64,000 nt of DNA, taken from positions 16,358 to 80,357 of the forward strand of contig CAWYPL010000003.1 in NCBI GenBank assembly GCA_963965975.1, written 5' to 3'. This DNA is from Xestospongia bergquistia. Lineage: Eukaryota; Porifera; Demospongiae; Haplosclerida; Petrosiidae. Below the pieces are notes generated by a model. That model had not been told where the DNA came from and searched no databases. It saw only the letters and a list, made by a program, of their open reading frames with translations. A program made the translations under genes and the position numbers. Below, one piece after another: positions 1 to 11,899 of the stretch (its first letter is position 1; the number at the start of each line of letters is the position of its first letter).

Positions 1-348
1 TTGTGGAAGATTTATCTATCGACAAGGTTAGTACTTTTTTATTAATAAGTACTCCTTTAATGCTTTAACAAAGTATAGGCGATTATTACACAGAGAATGT
101 TTCGCCAGTTCCTTACTGAACAGGCTTCATCAGGTCTATGAGAAAATGTTATACCTATCAAAAAAAAAAAAAAAAAAAAACTACTTGCCATAGATGACGC
201 CAGTTTTTTGTTTGATCCACACTGATACCAAAATTGAGGGAATGGAGGTCAATTGACAGTCCCCTGAGGGAGGACCATACTTACCAATATGATGAAAATT
301 GTGTGCCCCTTATGTGTGCTGTAGGGGCTGGCCCGTTGAGAAGAGTGG
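1..348. other. Flank of element D', no gene
   Basis: No coding sequence is recognisable. A 21-base A run ends at 180, which could be the tail of a retroposed sequence, but nothing upstream identifies one. The interval ends where the minus-strand LTR of D' begins. Confidence 0.6.
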
Positions 349-1018
349 TGTAAAAGTACAGAATGGTTTGAAGCAGTCCAGGGATAAGGGGTGTATAATC
401 TCTGCTTATGAACCTTGTATGTTGACCCAGGTTCTCCCTCTATTGGTGGAGCAGTGATAAGGAATGCCTTTTTGTGGGTTGTATTCTGCTTTATTATATC
501 TTCTAACTGGTTAGGTTGTTATAGCCCTAGTATAGCCTCTTGCCCTGTTGCCTGCTAGCCTGCCTCCTGGAGGGGTGTCCAGTCCCTTGCTCTGCTGCTG
601 TTCTAAACTTGAGATGTTTGCTGGTTTGCTGAAAGCTTATGCTAAGGAACCCAGAGAAGTCTAGTTGCTCTGGGCTGAGATGCTCTATGGTTTACCAATA
701 GCTAGGCTAAGGAACCAGAGAAGTCTTAACCTCTTCCTCCTAATCCTTCTGAGCTTATGTAGGCTCTTATAGGAAGTATTTTGACTGCATTGCCTGCTGG
801 GATAGCATAGCTTCCCAAGTCTGTGATTGGCTGGCACATAGCTTGCTGGGATAACATCACTTCTCAAGCCTGTGATTGGCTGTGCAGTCATGTATGGCCT
901 TGTCTATTTGCATCTACCCAAATGTATCTAAAACCCTTAATTGGATAATTATTCTTATGCAGGACCTAACTAGTTATACCAATTAATTGGACTGGTTAAT
1001 TGAAATTGCTATTTCTCA
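349..1018 (-). repeat. 3' LTR of D'
   Basis: The reverse complement aligns along its length with the plus-strand LTR at 5875-6534. Both begin TGAGA and end in TTTTACA. A purine-rich tract lies just before the TG end on the minus strand, as expected for a 3' LTR. Confidence 0.85.
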
Positions 1019-1031
1019 CTCCTCCACAGTT
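1019..1031 (-). promoter_or_regulatory. Polypurine tract of D'
   Basis: On the minus strand the bases next to the LTR read AACTGTGGAGGAG. A purine run touching the LTR is the usual plus-strand primer site of LTR retroelements. Confidence 0.55.
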
Positions 1032-1389
1032 TTAGGATGGCTAGTGGCAGGCAAAAGGCAGAAGATGGCTAAAATAAAGGACCAGGCAATATCATTTCAC
1101 ACAGCAAATATTATATGGAAAATACAATGGTACCTATTTTAATAAACAGTAAGTGATTATGGTACAAATAAAACAATTTAACATAGAGAACTAACATGAA
1201 TTGGCATTACTTGCACAGTTAAATTAGCTGATACAGTAAATTAAACAATATCTTGAATGCACTACCTGGTTGTTATACTTATCAATGCACCACTCACTAT
1301 TTGATCTGTATGACCAGAAAAATTGATGGTTATTATATAAAGAAAAAATATCTAGTGACTTCCAAAAAAAATACATAACTGTTTTATTG

Positions 1390-1795
1390 AATGACTTATA
1401 GAAAAATATTACAATTGCAAATATATGGTACTCATGTTGATATATGCAAAATTAAAGTGGTAGTTAAATATTGTTATCACTACACATGGATATGTACAAA
1501 ATTGTAGAAGTGAGTATTTAAGAATATTAAAAGTAGAAGTGACATGCATTGTACAAACACTGATATTTACATACACAATTATAGTGGCAATTATTTATTA
1601 GCATCATTGTTTAAATTAAAGAGTAACAAATGGATGTTGATATATACAAAATTGTAATGGCCATTATTTAGTAATATCATTCATTTGAAGTTGAAGTAAT
1701 ATTGATATTTATGTATACAAAATTGTGACAGCCATTACTTATTAATATTATTTCTTTAAAATTAAAGTAAGTAGTTGTTACTGTACACATTGTTT
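1390..1795 (-). repeat. 70-80 bp minisatellite in D' 3' region
   Basis: About five diverged units of roughly 70-80 bp. Each holds a variant of TATACAAAATTGT, then a GCCATTA/TTATTA block, then a T- and A-rich segment. The same unit type, reverse complemented, occurs at 14985-15150 before the 3' LTR remnant of D, so the array belongs to the element family. Confidence 0.7.
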
Positions 1796-1928
1796 AGTAA
1801 TGTTTGGAATATATGTATATTGTCATGCTATCATGGGTATTGATATCACCTCTTCTGCCACATCTAATAAGTCTGGTATGTTCTCCAGGATTTCAAGTTC
1901 CATAAGGTCCAGGGGAATCTCTACTTGG

Positions 1929-3060
1929 TCAGGTTGTGGGGTGGGGTTGCTGGCACTCCTTGATTGGCTGCAGGGGTGGGGTTGCCAGCCTTGGTATCTC
2001 ATGTATACATAAGTACCCAGAGCTGTCTGGTATCAGCTCCTTGGACCACACTGGATCATCTAGGTCTGTAGTTGGGAGGTGTTCTTTACCCTCAGAGTCC
2101 ATTTCTGGCATTGGTGGGGGCATCTCATTGAATGTTAGTGCTGGCAGACCCCTTCACAGAATTGCAGGCTTATGGGTTGTCTGGGAGTGAAGGGAGAGAT
2201 GGGCATGTATACATGGCCAAATACCGTGTATTTGGCTAGGTTATAGGAGGCCTCAGTGGTAAAAACTGAATAGATGCAGGCAGGTGTCATTACTCAAGGT
2301 GGGAGTCCATAGTCATTGTCACTCTCATATCCTTCATCATAGTGATGCATAGCTTTCTCAAATTCTAGGTCCAGGGCAGTCATCATTCTTGTCTAGGCAA
2401 TTTCATATGGCATATAAATCATTGCCTCAATCTGGTGGGCTGGTAAAAATGCTGCATGAACTCTCCCAAGGACAGACAGTGCCCTGTACCTTCCAGCTGT
2501 GCAGACCCAGTAGTTCATTCTGTATACAGCATTATTCCACTGGATGAATAATCTGTCCAGCTGTGGGGTAGATAGAGAATTTTCCATTTCTGAAGATTGT
2601 CAAGTTGGTTGCACTCTGGCAGGCAGAGTTGGCATTGTAAATAAGAATGGGGGAAGATTTTGTCCTTAAATAAGAAGATGAGTGCCACAGTGTTAAGGGG
2701 CAATGATTGCTCATTATGGGTGCTTTGAAGATGTAAGTGCAGTCATTGATACATGTTACCTTTGTAGGGTGTTGCCTGCTACATGTTAAAGCTTTGAAGT
2801 TGATCATCTATTTAGGTGGTCAGTCTGTGCTATGGGATCAAAAGGCTACTGCTTGTCAATTGTTTCCCAATCAGAAAATAGCTGTCATGCACTGGTCGAA
2901 CCTAAGTTCTTACATCAAGCCATTTGTGCTATTATGTTCCCAGGCTTGTGGCTTTAGGGGCTAATGATCCATTTGTAGGAACACCTTTTTGCCAAAGCAT
3001 ATTGCTTACAGTGACTCTCTGCCATGCAGCCTCCTATTCAGTGTGTGGGTCATGATTCTT
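1929..3060 (-). pseudogene. Post-env reading frame of D' (unknown function)
   Basis: Between env and the 3' LTR the minus strand contains broken reading frames that match the same place in D. Shared pieces include MENSLSTP followed by LDRLFI and NYWV (2587 downwards), GRVHAAF, EAMIYMPYEI, and an acidic C-terminal part with DDPVWSKEL, PDS and IPR (2123-1929). Many differences between the copies fall at third codon positions, which supports a real protein before decay. I recognise no domain. It could be a second glycoprotein, an extension of env or an accessory protein. Several frameshifts and stops break it here. Confidence 0.6.
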
Positions 3061-3115
3061 GTGGGGTCTTCTGGGTTCTTCAACTTTGCTGCACATCTGT
3101 AGATGGGTGCTGCCT

Positions 3116-4245
3116 CTATATTATCATCCACTCTGGCATGTTGCAAAGAGAATGAGGAATAATGAATTGGTGTCTAGGGGTGGCAGGCCTGATCCAGAAT
3201 CTTTTAAAGTAATAGTCACCTATACATACAGCAAAAATCATACCTATAGTCCCTATATATGTCCTAGGATGTGTTAAGATTGTCCATATGAGGGATGGGT
3301 CTTCATCATCATCATTGATTGTAAATAAGTGAGTTGGTTCCTTAGTGTTGATCATACCTCTGTAGAGCTGTGTGACTGGCACTTCAGGAGCATTTGACAA
3401 TATCTGCAGGTGGAGTCAGGTCCATTGCTGCTAAAATGTTGTCATATTCTAAAGTCTAGGGTTGAGATGTTAATTGCATTAATATTGGCAGTTTCAAGAG
3501 ATACATTTATAATTATAGCATGATCCTTGTAACATGGGAGCAGGTGAAAATATCTAGATGTAGCTCTGCCATTAGGGGATAACCTTAATATGTGGAAGGG
3601 GTGCTGAAGGAGTACTGTGTTGTTGGCCTTATCAGGGAAAATTATTGTCACTGCTGATCCTATTATCTGGGGGTTTGAGGGAATAATCCAGAGGTTTGAA
3701 GTAACTGCAATAGATATGAATGTATGTGGCTTATGAGATACTACCAAAGAACACTGTTCCTTTATTTCTTGGTCATTTTTAGCATATAGGGCTGTAACAC
3801 ATGGTGGTGGGTTTTTGAGTGGTTGGAATGGGGCTTTTATCCTACAGAACTGTTTGTTTGCATGCTGGCTTGCTCTGTACTGCTGCTCTGTGATGGCAAC
3901 TGCATTTGTCTCATCATATGTTACTCCTATGTATTTATGGTTAATTTTATGCTGGGCTGATAGGTTACTATGTGGAAGTGGTAAACTGAAAACATCATAT
4001 ATCTGAAGCTGTCTGTTTTGTATGGGCACATCAATGAGAAGCTGGAACTGTCAATCTGCAGTTAGTACATGTGTGCTGAGATACCTGTGGAAATGAAGGC
4101 TGTTATGCCAAAAGATAGGTAGGTACATCATTGAAGGTAGTTCAGATTCTATGTGTCTAAGCATATTTCTCAGATCTTACACTTGGAGTATGTCAGGTGA
4201 CAATATATTGGTTGTAGCTGCATCTGCATAGTCCATTATGTGTTA
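3116..4245 (-). pseudogene. env: Envelope-like gene of D', partial
   Basis: Two long minus-strand frames (4029-3442 and 3400-3116) match the region at 12755-13800 of element D. The C-terminal frame has a hydrophobic segment of about 18 residues (YIGTIGMIFAVCIG) followed by basic and aromatic residues, as expected for a membrane anchor with a short cytoplasmic tail. In both copies the gene lies after pol and before the 3' LTR. This placement and the anchor suggest an entry glycoprotein of the kind carried by errantivirus-like gypsy elements. The two frames are separated by a frameshift, and the N-terminal part is lost in the gap. The exact env class is not identifiable by eye. Confidence 0.65.
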
Positions 4246-4252
4246 TGGCAAC

Positions 4253-4452
4253 NNNNNNNNNNNNNNNNNNNNNNNNNNNNNNNNNNNNNNNNNNNNNNNN
4301 NNNNNNNNNNNNNNNNNNNNNNNNNNNNNNNNNNNNNNNNNNNNNNNNNNNNNNNNNNNNNNNNNNNNNNNNNNNNNNNNNNNNNNNNNNNNNNNNNNNN
4401 NNNNNNNNNNNNNNNNNNNNNNNNNNNNNNNNNNNNNNNNNNNNNNNNNNNN
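4253..4452. other. Assembly gap (200 N)
   Basis: Exactly 200 N. It joins minus-strand D' to plus-strand pol of element C, so order and orientation here rest on scaffolding. Confidence 0.99.
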
Positions 4453-5874
4453 GAACCTTCCCCAGATCCTGCCAATCAAATTTTTCATCTTTGAAGATGC
4501 AACTTGCCCAGAAACTCTCCAATCTTACTCTGCATGCACAAGATTAGGCATCATAGAATTTAAAGTTTCCAGTGAGACACCAGTATCAATCATAGACACC
4601 ATCACAAGTGCACCTAAAAGAATCACCTTTAGCACACATCTAGATGTCTATGCCCCCCAACAGTGGCAACCACACACCAAAACCAGTCATCAAAGCCCCT
4701 TTTTAGGATCAGCTGTCATGAGTTGCCCCTTCCAGGACCATTTAGTAGCCCCCTCACAAGGCCACTTGTGGTGAGTATCCCCTTTCCAGGATCATAAAGT
4801 GCACAGTGTAACCTCCTCCCAAGACCATCTCACTACAGCCAATGTTTGTGTTATTATCTCATTGAGACACACATTCCCAGCTTCATTTGACACCATGGGA
4901 AACATGCTGGGAGCCTATACAATACACCTAGATCCCTTAATAACCCCTGTCCAACACACCCACAGGGAAGTCCCAATTGAATGCTCAGAACAAATTGAAA
5001 AAGCCCTTCAAAATATGGTGGAGCAAGGAATTATCACACCAGTCACAGAGCCTGCAGAATGGGTCTCTTCCCTTACATATCCCCATAAACCTGATGGCAC
5101 CATCTGCACCTGTCTTGATCCCAGTGATGTAAACAAAACAATCATTAGTGAACACTACAAAGCTCCACCCTAGATGAGATCTCCCACAGATTAAGCAGCA
5201 CAACTGCCTTTTTCAAACTTGGTGCTAAGGATGGTTTTTTGGGAGTATCCACCTAGACACCCCATCATCTTACTTAACAACCTTCAACACACACAAGGAA
5301 TGCTATCAGGACCTCTGCATACCATTTGGACTCAAGATGCCTCAGATGTCTTCCAAATGCACATGGATAAAAAACAGTAGACTCCCTGGCATAATATCAA
5401 TGATGATATCTACATATATGGGAAAACAAGAGAAGAACATGATAAACACTTACTCTAACTTATGAAAACAGCTTAAAATTGGTCTGGTATTCAACAGTCA
5501 CAAATGCAGCATTAGACAACCACAAATCACATTCTACAGAGCAATTTTTGCAGCACAAGGCATGAAACCAGACCCAACAAATGTACAAGCTTTACAAGGC
5601 CTCCATACACTAGAAAATCATAAGCAACTCATTTTTAGGCCTAATTGATTACCTGCAACCATTCCTTCCAGATTTAGCTTCAAAGATCATATTTCTCTGA
5701 GAACAAGTATCACACTGGGCTGGAACCCATCTGCAGATGCAACTTTTCACTGACTTAAACAATGGATATACAACACATTATTCAAGACCACCCTCACATA
5801 TTTTGACCACACCAAGCCTGTGGTAATTGGACCAATGCCAGTGAACATCATTGAAACCAGATATGCCAACATAG
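4453..5874 (+). pseudogene. pol: C pol: protease end, RT, start of RNase H
   Basis: The first frame (from 4453, open into the gap) resembles the region just upstream of RT in gypsy elements. RT follows from about 4880: YTIHLDPLITPVQ, then EQGIITPVTEPAEWVSS and a KPDGTI block, all standard fingers and palm landmarks. The catalytic box is visible as NDDIYIYG at about 5396-5419, so both aspartates survive. RNase H begins near 5800 and ends at RYANI where element D is inserted. Several stops, for example after KAPP at 5171, break the frame. Reverse transcription is the expected original role; the copy is inactive. Confidence 0.8.
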
Positions 5875-6534
5875 TGAGATGTAGCAATTTTGATTAACCA
5901 GTCTGATTAACTGGTATAACTAGTTAAGCCCTATGTAAGAGTAATTACCCAGTTAAGGGTTTTAGATACACTTGGGTCAGCATGAATTAGATAATGCCAT
6001 GCATGACTGCACAGCCAGTCACAGGCTTGCAAAATGATGCTATCCCAGCATGCTATACACCAGCAAATCACAGGCTTGGGAGTGATGCTATGCTATCTGA
6101 GCATGCAATGCAGTTAAAACACTCCCTATAAAAGAGTTTGCAGAAGCTCAGAAAGATGAGGAGGGAGAGGGTAGAGACTTCTCTGGTTTTGGCCTAGAGG
6201 TATCAGTAAACCATTGAACATCTCAGCCCAGACCAACTAGAGATGTCTCTGGTTCCTTACCATAAGCTTTTGGTAAACCAGTGAACATGTCAAGCTCAAA
6301 GCAGCAGCAGAGCAAGAGACTGGACACCCCACCTGGAGTAAGGCTAGCAGGCAAGAGGCTACACTGTGGCTAGGACAACCTGACCAGTTAGAAGATTTAA
6401 TGAACAGAATACAACCTACAACAAGTCATCTCCTATCACTGCTCCACTAACAGAGGGAGAACCTGGGTCAACATACAAGGTGTATAAGCAGTGATCTTAA
6501 ACCCTTACATACACCAACCATCTATACTTTTACA
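5875..6534 (+). repeat. 5' LTR of D
   Basis: A 660-bp LTR, TG to CA, matching the reverse complement of 349-1018. A TATA box is at 6127. The last 70 bases recur at 15158-15228. No clear primer-binding site follows directly after it. Confidence 0.88.
6127..6134 (+). promoter_or_regulatory. TATA box in D LTR
   Basis: TATAAAAG inside the 5' LTR, about 250 bp from its 5' end, is a good match to a core promoter. Confidence 0.55.
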
Positions 6535-6803
6535 CTGATGCCATGATGAGAGACCTCACAGTGGAACAGTCAAAGATAGCTGCTGGTTAAGAGATCAAGT
6601 GCTCACCTATCACCAATTGGATCTCACCTACACCACTTAGCAAAGCCCCTCACCAGCACAGAAGATTACCAACTCAACATGCTCTGCACAGTCATCATCT
6701 GATAAGTGACTTTCACCCAAAATCTCCAACACCACTGCAACACTCACATGTCCTGAGACTGCAGACAATCACCCATGAAGGCTGTGCTAAACACCTTTGG
6801 AAT

Positions 6804-8310
6804 GTGATGCAAGACACACATCATGCAACAAGATATGGATATCATGACACAGAGGACATCCCTGCCACCCAAGGCGCCCTGGATCTTGTGCCACTGGGCC
6901 ACCCTATGCCAGAGGGAGACAATGAATCATCTGATGAATACTGTAAAGAAACTGACACTCATTGGCCCTTGGCTGAACTCTTGGAACAGTTCTGGCATTT
7001 TAAAGACCAATTCACAAGCTTGAAATCTATCACTCTCCAATCTACACTGACAGCAGAACTGATGCAGCTCACAGATAAACTGCAGCACCTCACCATGATG
7101 CTCCAACCAGCCCCTCAGCCCAGTGAGGAACCAATGCAGGCATGCATGGACACCCTGTGTGTAACACAGAGAGAATGAAACCTCACCACAACCCTGCTCT
7201 ATGATATCCCCACATTTGCTGGACAGGACTCCCCAAAGCTAGAGGACTGGTTCATGGACATAAAAACTGCTGCTGACATCCTAACAGAGAACCACACATG
7301 CCTGTCTGAGGCCAGATCATGTGGCCTCACCTGCATTCTCATCTGCAAGGCCACCCAAACAGGAAAGTGCTTGGATGAAATCAAGGGCATCCTTAGATTG
7401 AAACTCTCCAATGCAAATGTCAACACTTATACTTCACACATTATGGAAATACAACAAAAGGACAATGAAACTCCTGCTGCCTATATCCATAACTTCAAAA
7501 CAGCAGCTAATTGATGTGCTTTTGACAATGACACTGTGGCAATCTGCATCTTTGTTAAAGGACTTAGAAATGCACCCAGCATTGCAACTAAAATATATGT
7601 ATAGGACCCTCAAACTCTTGCCGAAGTCATCAGACTGGTTGAAAACTCAATGCAGCACACCAACTAACAGCCATCCTGACACCCTCCATGATCAGCATGA
7701 TGCCAGGTGATGATAGATAGTGTTACAGCTGTGATGAATTTGGCCACTTTGCACAGGACTGCCCCAACAAGATTCCTCCCTCAGGCACATCACACCACCA
7801 AGACAGATCTCATTCAAGGCATTGATAAACTCAAAGGGACAGATCACATTCCACCTATTATGGTCCCAGACATGGAAGACATGTCAGCAGATCACAGTCC
7901 TGCCACAATTCCCACCATGACAGAAGCAGCAGTTTTAGAAGGCACACCTCACACTCCTCTTCCAGCCACTGCAACAGCTCATGCCACCCTTTGGCCAATG
8001 GCTGTCCCTGTCACCACTTATGCTGTGACACTAAGAGGCATAGTTGCACTCTGTCCCACACTTGCCACTTCTCCTGCAGACATCACTCATGCCACTCCCC
8101 AGACCAGAGCCAGTCTCACTTCAGCAACTCCCATTGCACAGCACAGGAAACTCAGCCCAGAAAGGTCAAGCAATGCCCATGACCTTCAACCCCCATAAAC
8201 CCCACTTTCAAGACTGTCAGCATCCAGGATTCCCCCTCCATTTCTTCATCAGATTCTGACACTGACTCTGATCCTTTAAATACTAGAGCCCTCTCCCAGT
8301 AGTGATGAAG
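6804..8310 (+). pseudogene. gag: D gag
   Basis: The first frame (6804-7178) is acidic and is followed in other frames by a capsid-like part (7254-7514, with KDNETPAAYIHNFKTAAN). A zinc knuckle of the CCHC type, CYSCDEFGHFAQDC, is at 7721-7762. After the knuckle comes a tail rich in Ser, His and Arg and then a Ser/Asp-rich stretch (8160-8300). This is the layout of a gypsy Gag: capsid, nucleocapsid, basic RNA-binding tail. At least three frameshifts or stops (7178, 7512, 7710) disrupt it. Confidence 0.75.
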
Positions 8311-8379
8311 ATGAATGGGGAGGGCATTTTTCAAACCATTACACCATAGGACTCATGTTGGACAGCCCCACAGTCAACA

Positions 8380-8643
8380 GTGCATGCAGGAAAAAGATTC
8401 AAGGCTCTGATTGACTCTGGAGTAGCTCTCTCAGTGGCTTCTAGTAGTGTATACAATGTGATTGAAGACAGCTCTAAAATCAAACTATTACCTGCAGCAG
8501 TACACCTAAAGACAGCTGATGGATCATCAATGTCTTCACCAGGAAAGGCTACCTTACACCTTTGCATTGCTAATTTCAAGTTTTCCCATACCTTCATCAT
8601 ATGTGACAAGCTATACCAGACACAGATATTTTATTTAGCATAG
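8380..8643 (+). pseudogene. pol: D aspartic protease
   Basis: An 87-residue open stretch with ALIDSGVALSVASS near its start. This fits the retropepsin active-site loop, with DSG in place of the commoner DTG. Retropepsins process Gag and Pol precursors in the particle. The stretch lies between the gag tail and RT, as in other gypsy elements, and is cut by a stop at 8641. Confidence 0.75.
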
Positions 8644-9029
8644 ATATACAGAATAAATACTCTTATCATATAGTTTGGATTCAGACAAACAATTATTCAT
8701 ACATAGGGAAGGATCATTTTAACTTACATCAGGAACTGTGAACAGCAACATAACATTGCAGTAGTGAAATCTCCCTTAAAAATACCACCTAGGCACAACA
8801 GTGTCATCCTAGTAATCATCAAAGGGCACAATTTAAAGGCCCCAGTGGGATACTTCATCAGTAATCAATACATCAACAGAGACTTGATCCAAGTATCCAT
8901 GTGATTGATGGAATTTATAACATCAAAGACAGATCAACTGTACATGTACTTATAGCTAATTATACAAACAAACATGTCATGTTACACAAAGAACAGTGCA
9001 TAGGTTATATAGAACCAGCCATTGACCAT

Positions 9030-9880
9030 ATGCTGTAAACCTCTGTTAATAATCTCACCACACAAAAAAATGTTAGATGAACATGTTCAACCTGGCACTT
9101 TCACACCTCCCTTACACACCCTCCCAGGTGATGTGAGGAAATCACTCAATCAATTACTGGAGACATTTAAATCTCAGTTTGTACAGGATAAAATAAGTAT
9201 TTGAACCACTCATCTCACTAAGATGCAAATTGACATGGGAGACTCAGAACCTGCCTCACAGAGGCCATATCCCATCACTATGAAACACTATGACTGGGTA
9301 AGAAGTGAAATAAACAAACTTCTTAATACACAAGTTATTGTAGCAGCCATTCCAGTTGGTCAGCATCTATCATTGTAGTGCCCAAGGGAGATGGTGAAAA
9401 ATGCCTAGTGATTGATTATAGGGCTTTGAACAAGGTAACATGGAAATTTGTGTGGTCCATGTCAAAGCTAAATGGTGCTAAGTACTTCTCATCACTAAAC
9501 CTCCATGCTGGGTACCATCACATACCCCTTGATGAAGACTCTAGTCCCAAAACAGCTTTTACATCTCCTTTTGGAAAATATGAATATCTAAAAGTTCCTG
9601 TTGGATTGGCACAAGCACTGGCATATTTCCAAGAACTGATGAATAAAGTACTAAAGGATGTACCCTTCATCATTGCCCATTTTAATGACATTATTATCTA
9701 TAGCAAAACTGCAGAAGACCACCTGGACCATTTACAGCAAGTTTTCCATAAACTTCAGTCATACAGAACTGTGAAATTGAGTGTCACTTCTTCACCAATT
9801 AAATCCAATATTTGGGTTGTGTCCTCAGCACTACTGGCATCAAACCACTACCTTCCAAAACAGCAGCTATTAAGCTAATG
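9030..9880 (+). pseudogene. pol: D reverse transcriptase
   Basis: The main frame (9378-9878) shows VPKGDGEKCLVIDYRALN, FSSLNLHAGYHHIPL, KTAFTSPFGKYEYLKVPVGL and a catalytic box reading HFNDIIIYS. The first catalytic aspartate is replaced by asparagine (about 9682), which should abolish polymerisation even if the frame were intact. The preceding part (9022-9360) holds the usual N-terminal RT region in broken frames. Confidence 0.82.
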
Positions 9881-10089
9881 AATCCCCCTAGAAATGCTAA
9901 ACAAGTAAGAGCATTTCTCTGACATGTTGGTTCCTACTGCAAGTTCATCAAGAATTTTGCTTGGATAGCCAAACCCCTGACAACCCTTACTCATCATGAT
10001 GCAAAGTTTGCCTGGACATAGAGTCACCACAGCATTCAATACCCTCAAAAGCACTTCTAGCCCCTATCCTTCACTAATCATATCCTTCA

Positions 10090-10665
10090 AAATGCTACAT
10101 AGTGTATACAGATGCCTGAGATGATGCTTGTGGAGCTCAGCTATTACAGGAACATGATGGTCAAGAACTTCCAGTTACATTCTCTCCCACATGTTCACAG
10201 ACACCCACTGGAAACAAAGCACTATGGAACAGGAAGCCTATGGCATTTTCTATGCAGTAACAAAGTGGAACTACTATGTACAGGGATCTGACATTGTTGT
10301 CTACAATGACCACAAGCCTTTACAGAAATTCCTAAATGTTAAAAATTGCTAACAACAAAGTAAACAGATGGTCTCTGGAACTTGCCACCTATAACATCAC
10401 ATTTGAGTGGATATCAGGTACCCACAACAGGGCAGCTGACTGCCTCTCACAATTGGTAGATGTCAAGGACACTCCAACAACCCCCACAGCTTCTATTAAC
10501 ATGCTAGTTGCATCTTCCCCAGATGGTCCTGCCACCCAGACCCACAGCAAAACATGTAACCCAACTGACACCATACCACCTACAGATGTTACAACTACAT
10601 CAACTACTAACAAAGTGAATGCACGTCACCTCTCACAGAAGATTGAAAGGACAATTTTTAGCTAA
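10090..10665 (+). pseudogene. pol: D RNase H and linker
   Basis: Recognisable pieces are YTDA at about 10100, EAYGIFYAV, VVYNDHKPLQKFLN and, after a frameshift at about 10345, WSLELATYNITFEWISGTHN followed by AADCLSQ. These are the standard gypsy RNase H landmarks ending in the ADxLSR-type motif. A Thr/Pro-rich linker follows to 10665. RNase H removes the RNA strand during cDNA synthesis. Confidence 0.78.
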
Positions 10666-10673
10666 CGCAGAGG

Positions 10674-11896
10674 ATGGATCCTTTCTGCAAATATATTTCC
10701 AAGAGACTACTCAGCAGAAAAGCACCCTTGCATGAAGTAGACACATCCATGCACATTAAAGGTCTCATTTACAAGCATGTTATGGATTCAAGTCAAAGAT
10801 TCTTGGCACTAGTCATCCCCAAATCTTGGCATTTCACAGTACTTGTTGAGGATCATGAGAAATTATGACACCAAGGAGTAAACAGAAGCTATCATCTCAT
10901 CAAACATCAAAATTACTGGAAAGGCATGAATAAGGAAATCTGCAAATACATCAATAATTGTGCATTATGTTAGAGGGACAATGCAAGCACATAGGTACAT
11001 CCCCTACAGATGACAGATATACCTGATAGATGCTTTGGCAAAAGAGCCATAGACCTGGTCTCAGATCTTAATGTCTCCACATCAGGGAATCAACATATAT
11101 TGACTACCATTGATTATTTAATGGGATGGCCAGAGGCTTTCACCATCCAAACAAGAAATCAGACACTACTGTTCATGTTTTAATCAACAATTACCTACCT
11201 ATCCACATGTGCCATTGCTTCATACTGTCAGACAATTGAACAGAATTCAAGAAGAAGCTGATAGACAATGTTCTCCAATAACTTGGTATTGACCACATTT
11301 TTTCTGCCCCATATCACCCACAAAGTAATGGAAAACTGGAAGTTTTCCACAAATACTTAAGAAACTTTGTGAAAAGGATCCAGACAACTGGGACAAATAC
11401 ATCAACCAAGTATTATTAGCCAGCTACCATGTAACACCACACCTTGCAACTGCTGAAACACCCTTTTTCCTAGTCTGTGGAAGAGATCTTAATTTACCCA
11501 TCCAATGCAGTGATTCCTGAGTGATCCTGATTTTGGATGTCTAGACCTTGAATCACACTGCCTTGCACTTGCCATACCTAAGAAGACTTGAATGAAAATA
11601 GGTTTCAGCATGCACAAGACAACAAACTATACCCCACCTGATTTTAAAATAGGTGACATAGTATTCTTTAAAAACAAGCAACCTGGCATATGAGAAAGTT
11701 AAAGTGGAGAGCTGGTTACAGGATTGTCTGTATAGAGTTCAATAGACACTACCTCCACATAGAAAACCAAGCTAAAGGAAAAACTAGGCCCTGCAATGTG
11801 AAGGATGTTGTACACAAACCACCAGTCAAGAGCTGGAAAATTTATAAATCATCAAGCAAATCTCCCCACTATCCCCCTAAACACAGCTTAAAATAA
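10674..11896 (+). pseudogene. pol: D integrase
   Basis: The zinc-binding domain is seen around 10850-10980 (a DHEKL/HQG segment, then a CALC pair). The catalytic core follows with ID at about 11050, a SDN segment near 11229 and GKLEVFHK near 11335, in the right order for a DDE integrase. The C-terminal part continues to 11896. The frame is broken by many stops and shifts. The enzyme would join the cDNA to the host chromosome. Confidence 0.75.
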
Positions 11897-11899
11897 TAT

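Larger units (their letters stand above)
349..4252 (-). mobile_element. Env-bearing Ty3/gypsy element D', 3' half
   Basis: Read on the minus strand this piece runs env, post-env reading frame, tandem repeats, polypurine tract and 3' LTR. Every part has a counterpart in the plus-strand element D (5875-15228), so both belong to one family. The gag, pol and the start of env are missing because the sequence runs into the gap at 4253. On the other side of that gap the sequence is plus-strand pol of an unrelated element, so the true extent of D' cannot be seen. All reading frames carry stops or frameshifts. Confidence 0.85.

Noticed and set aside
4193..4774. Open frames running through the first N gap
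   Set aside because: The residues are all unknown; the frames are open only because N cannot give a stop.
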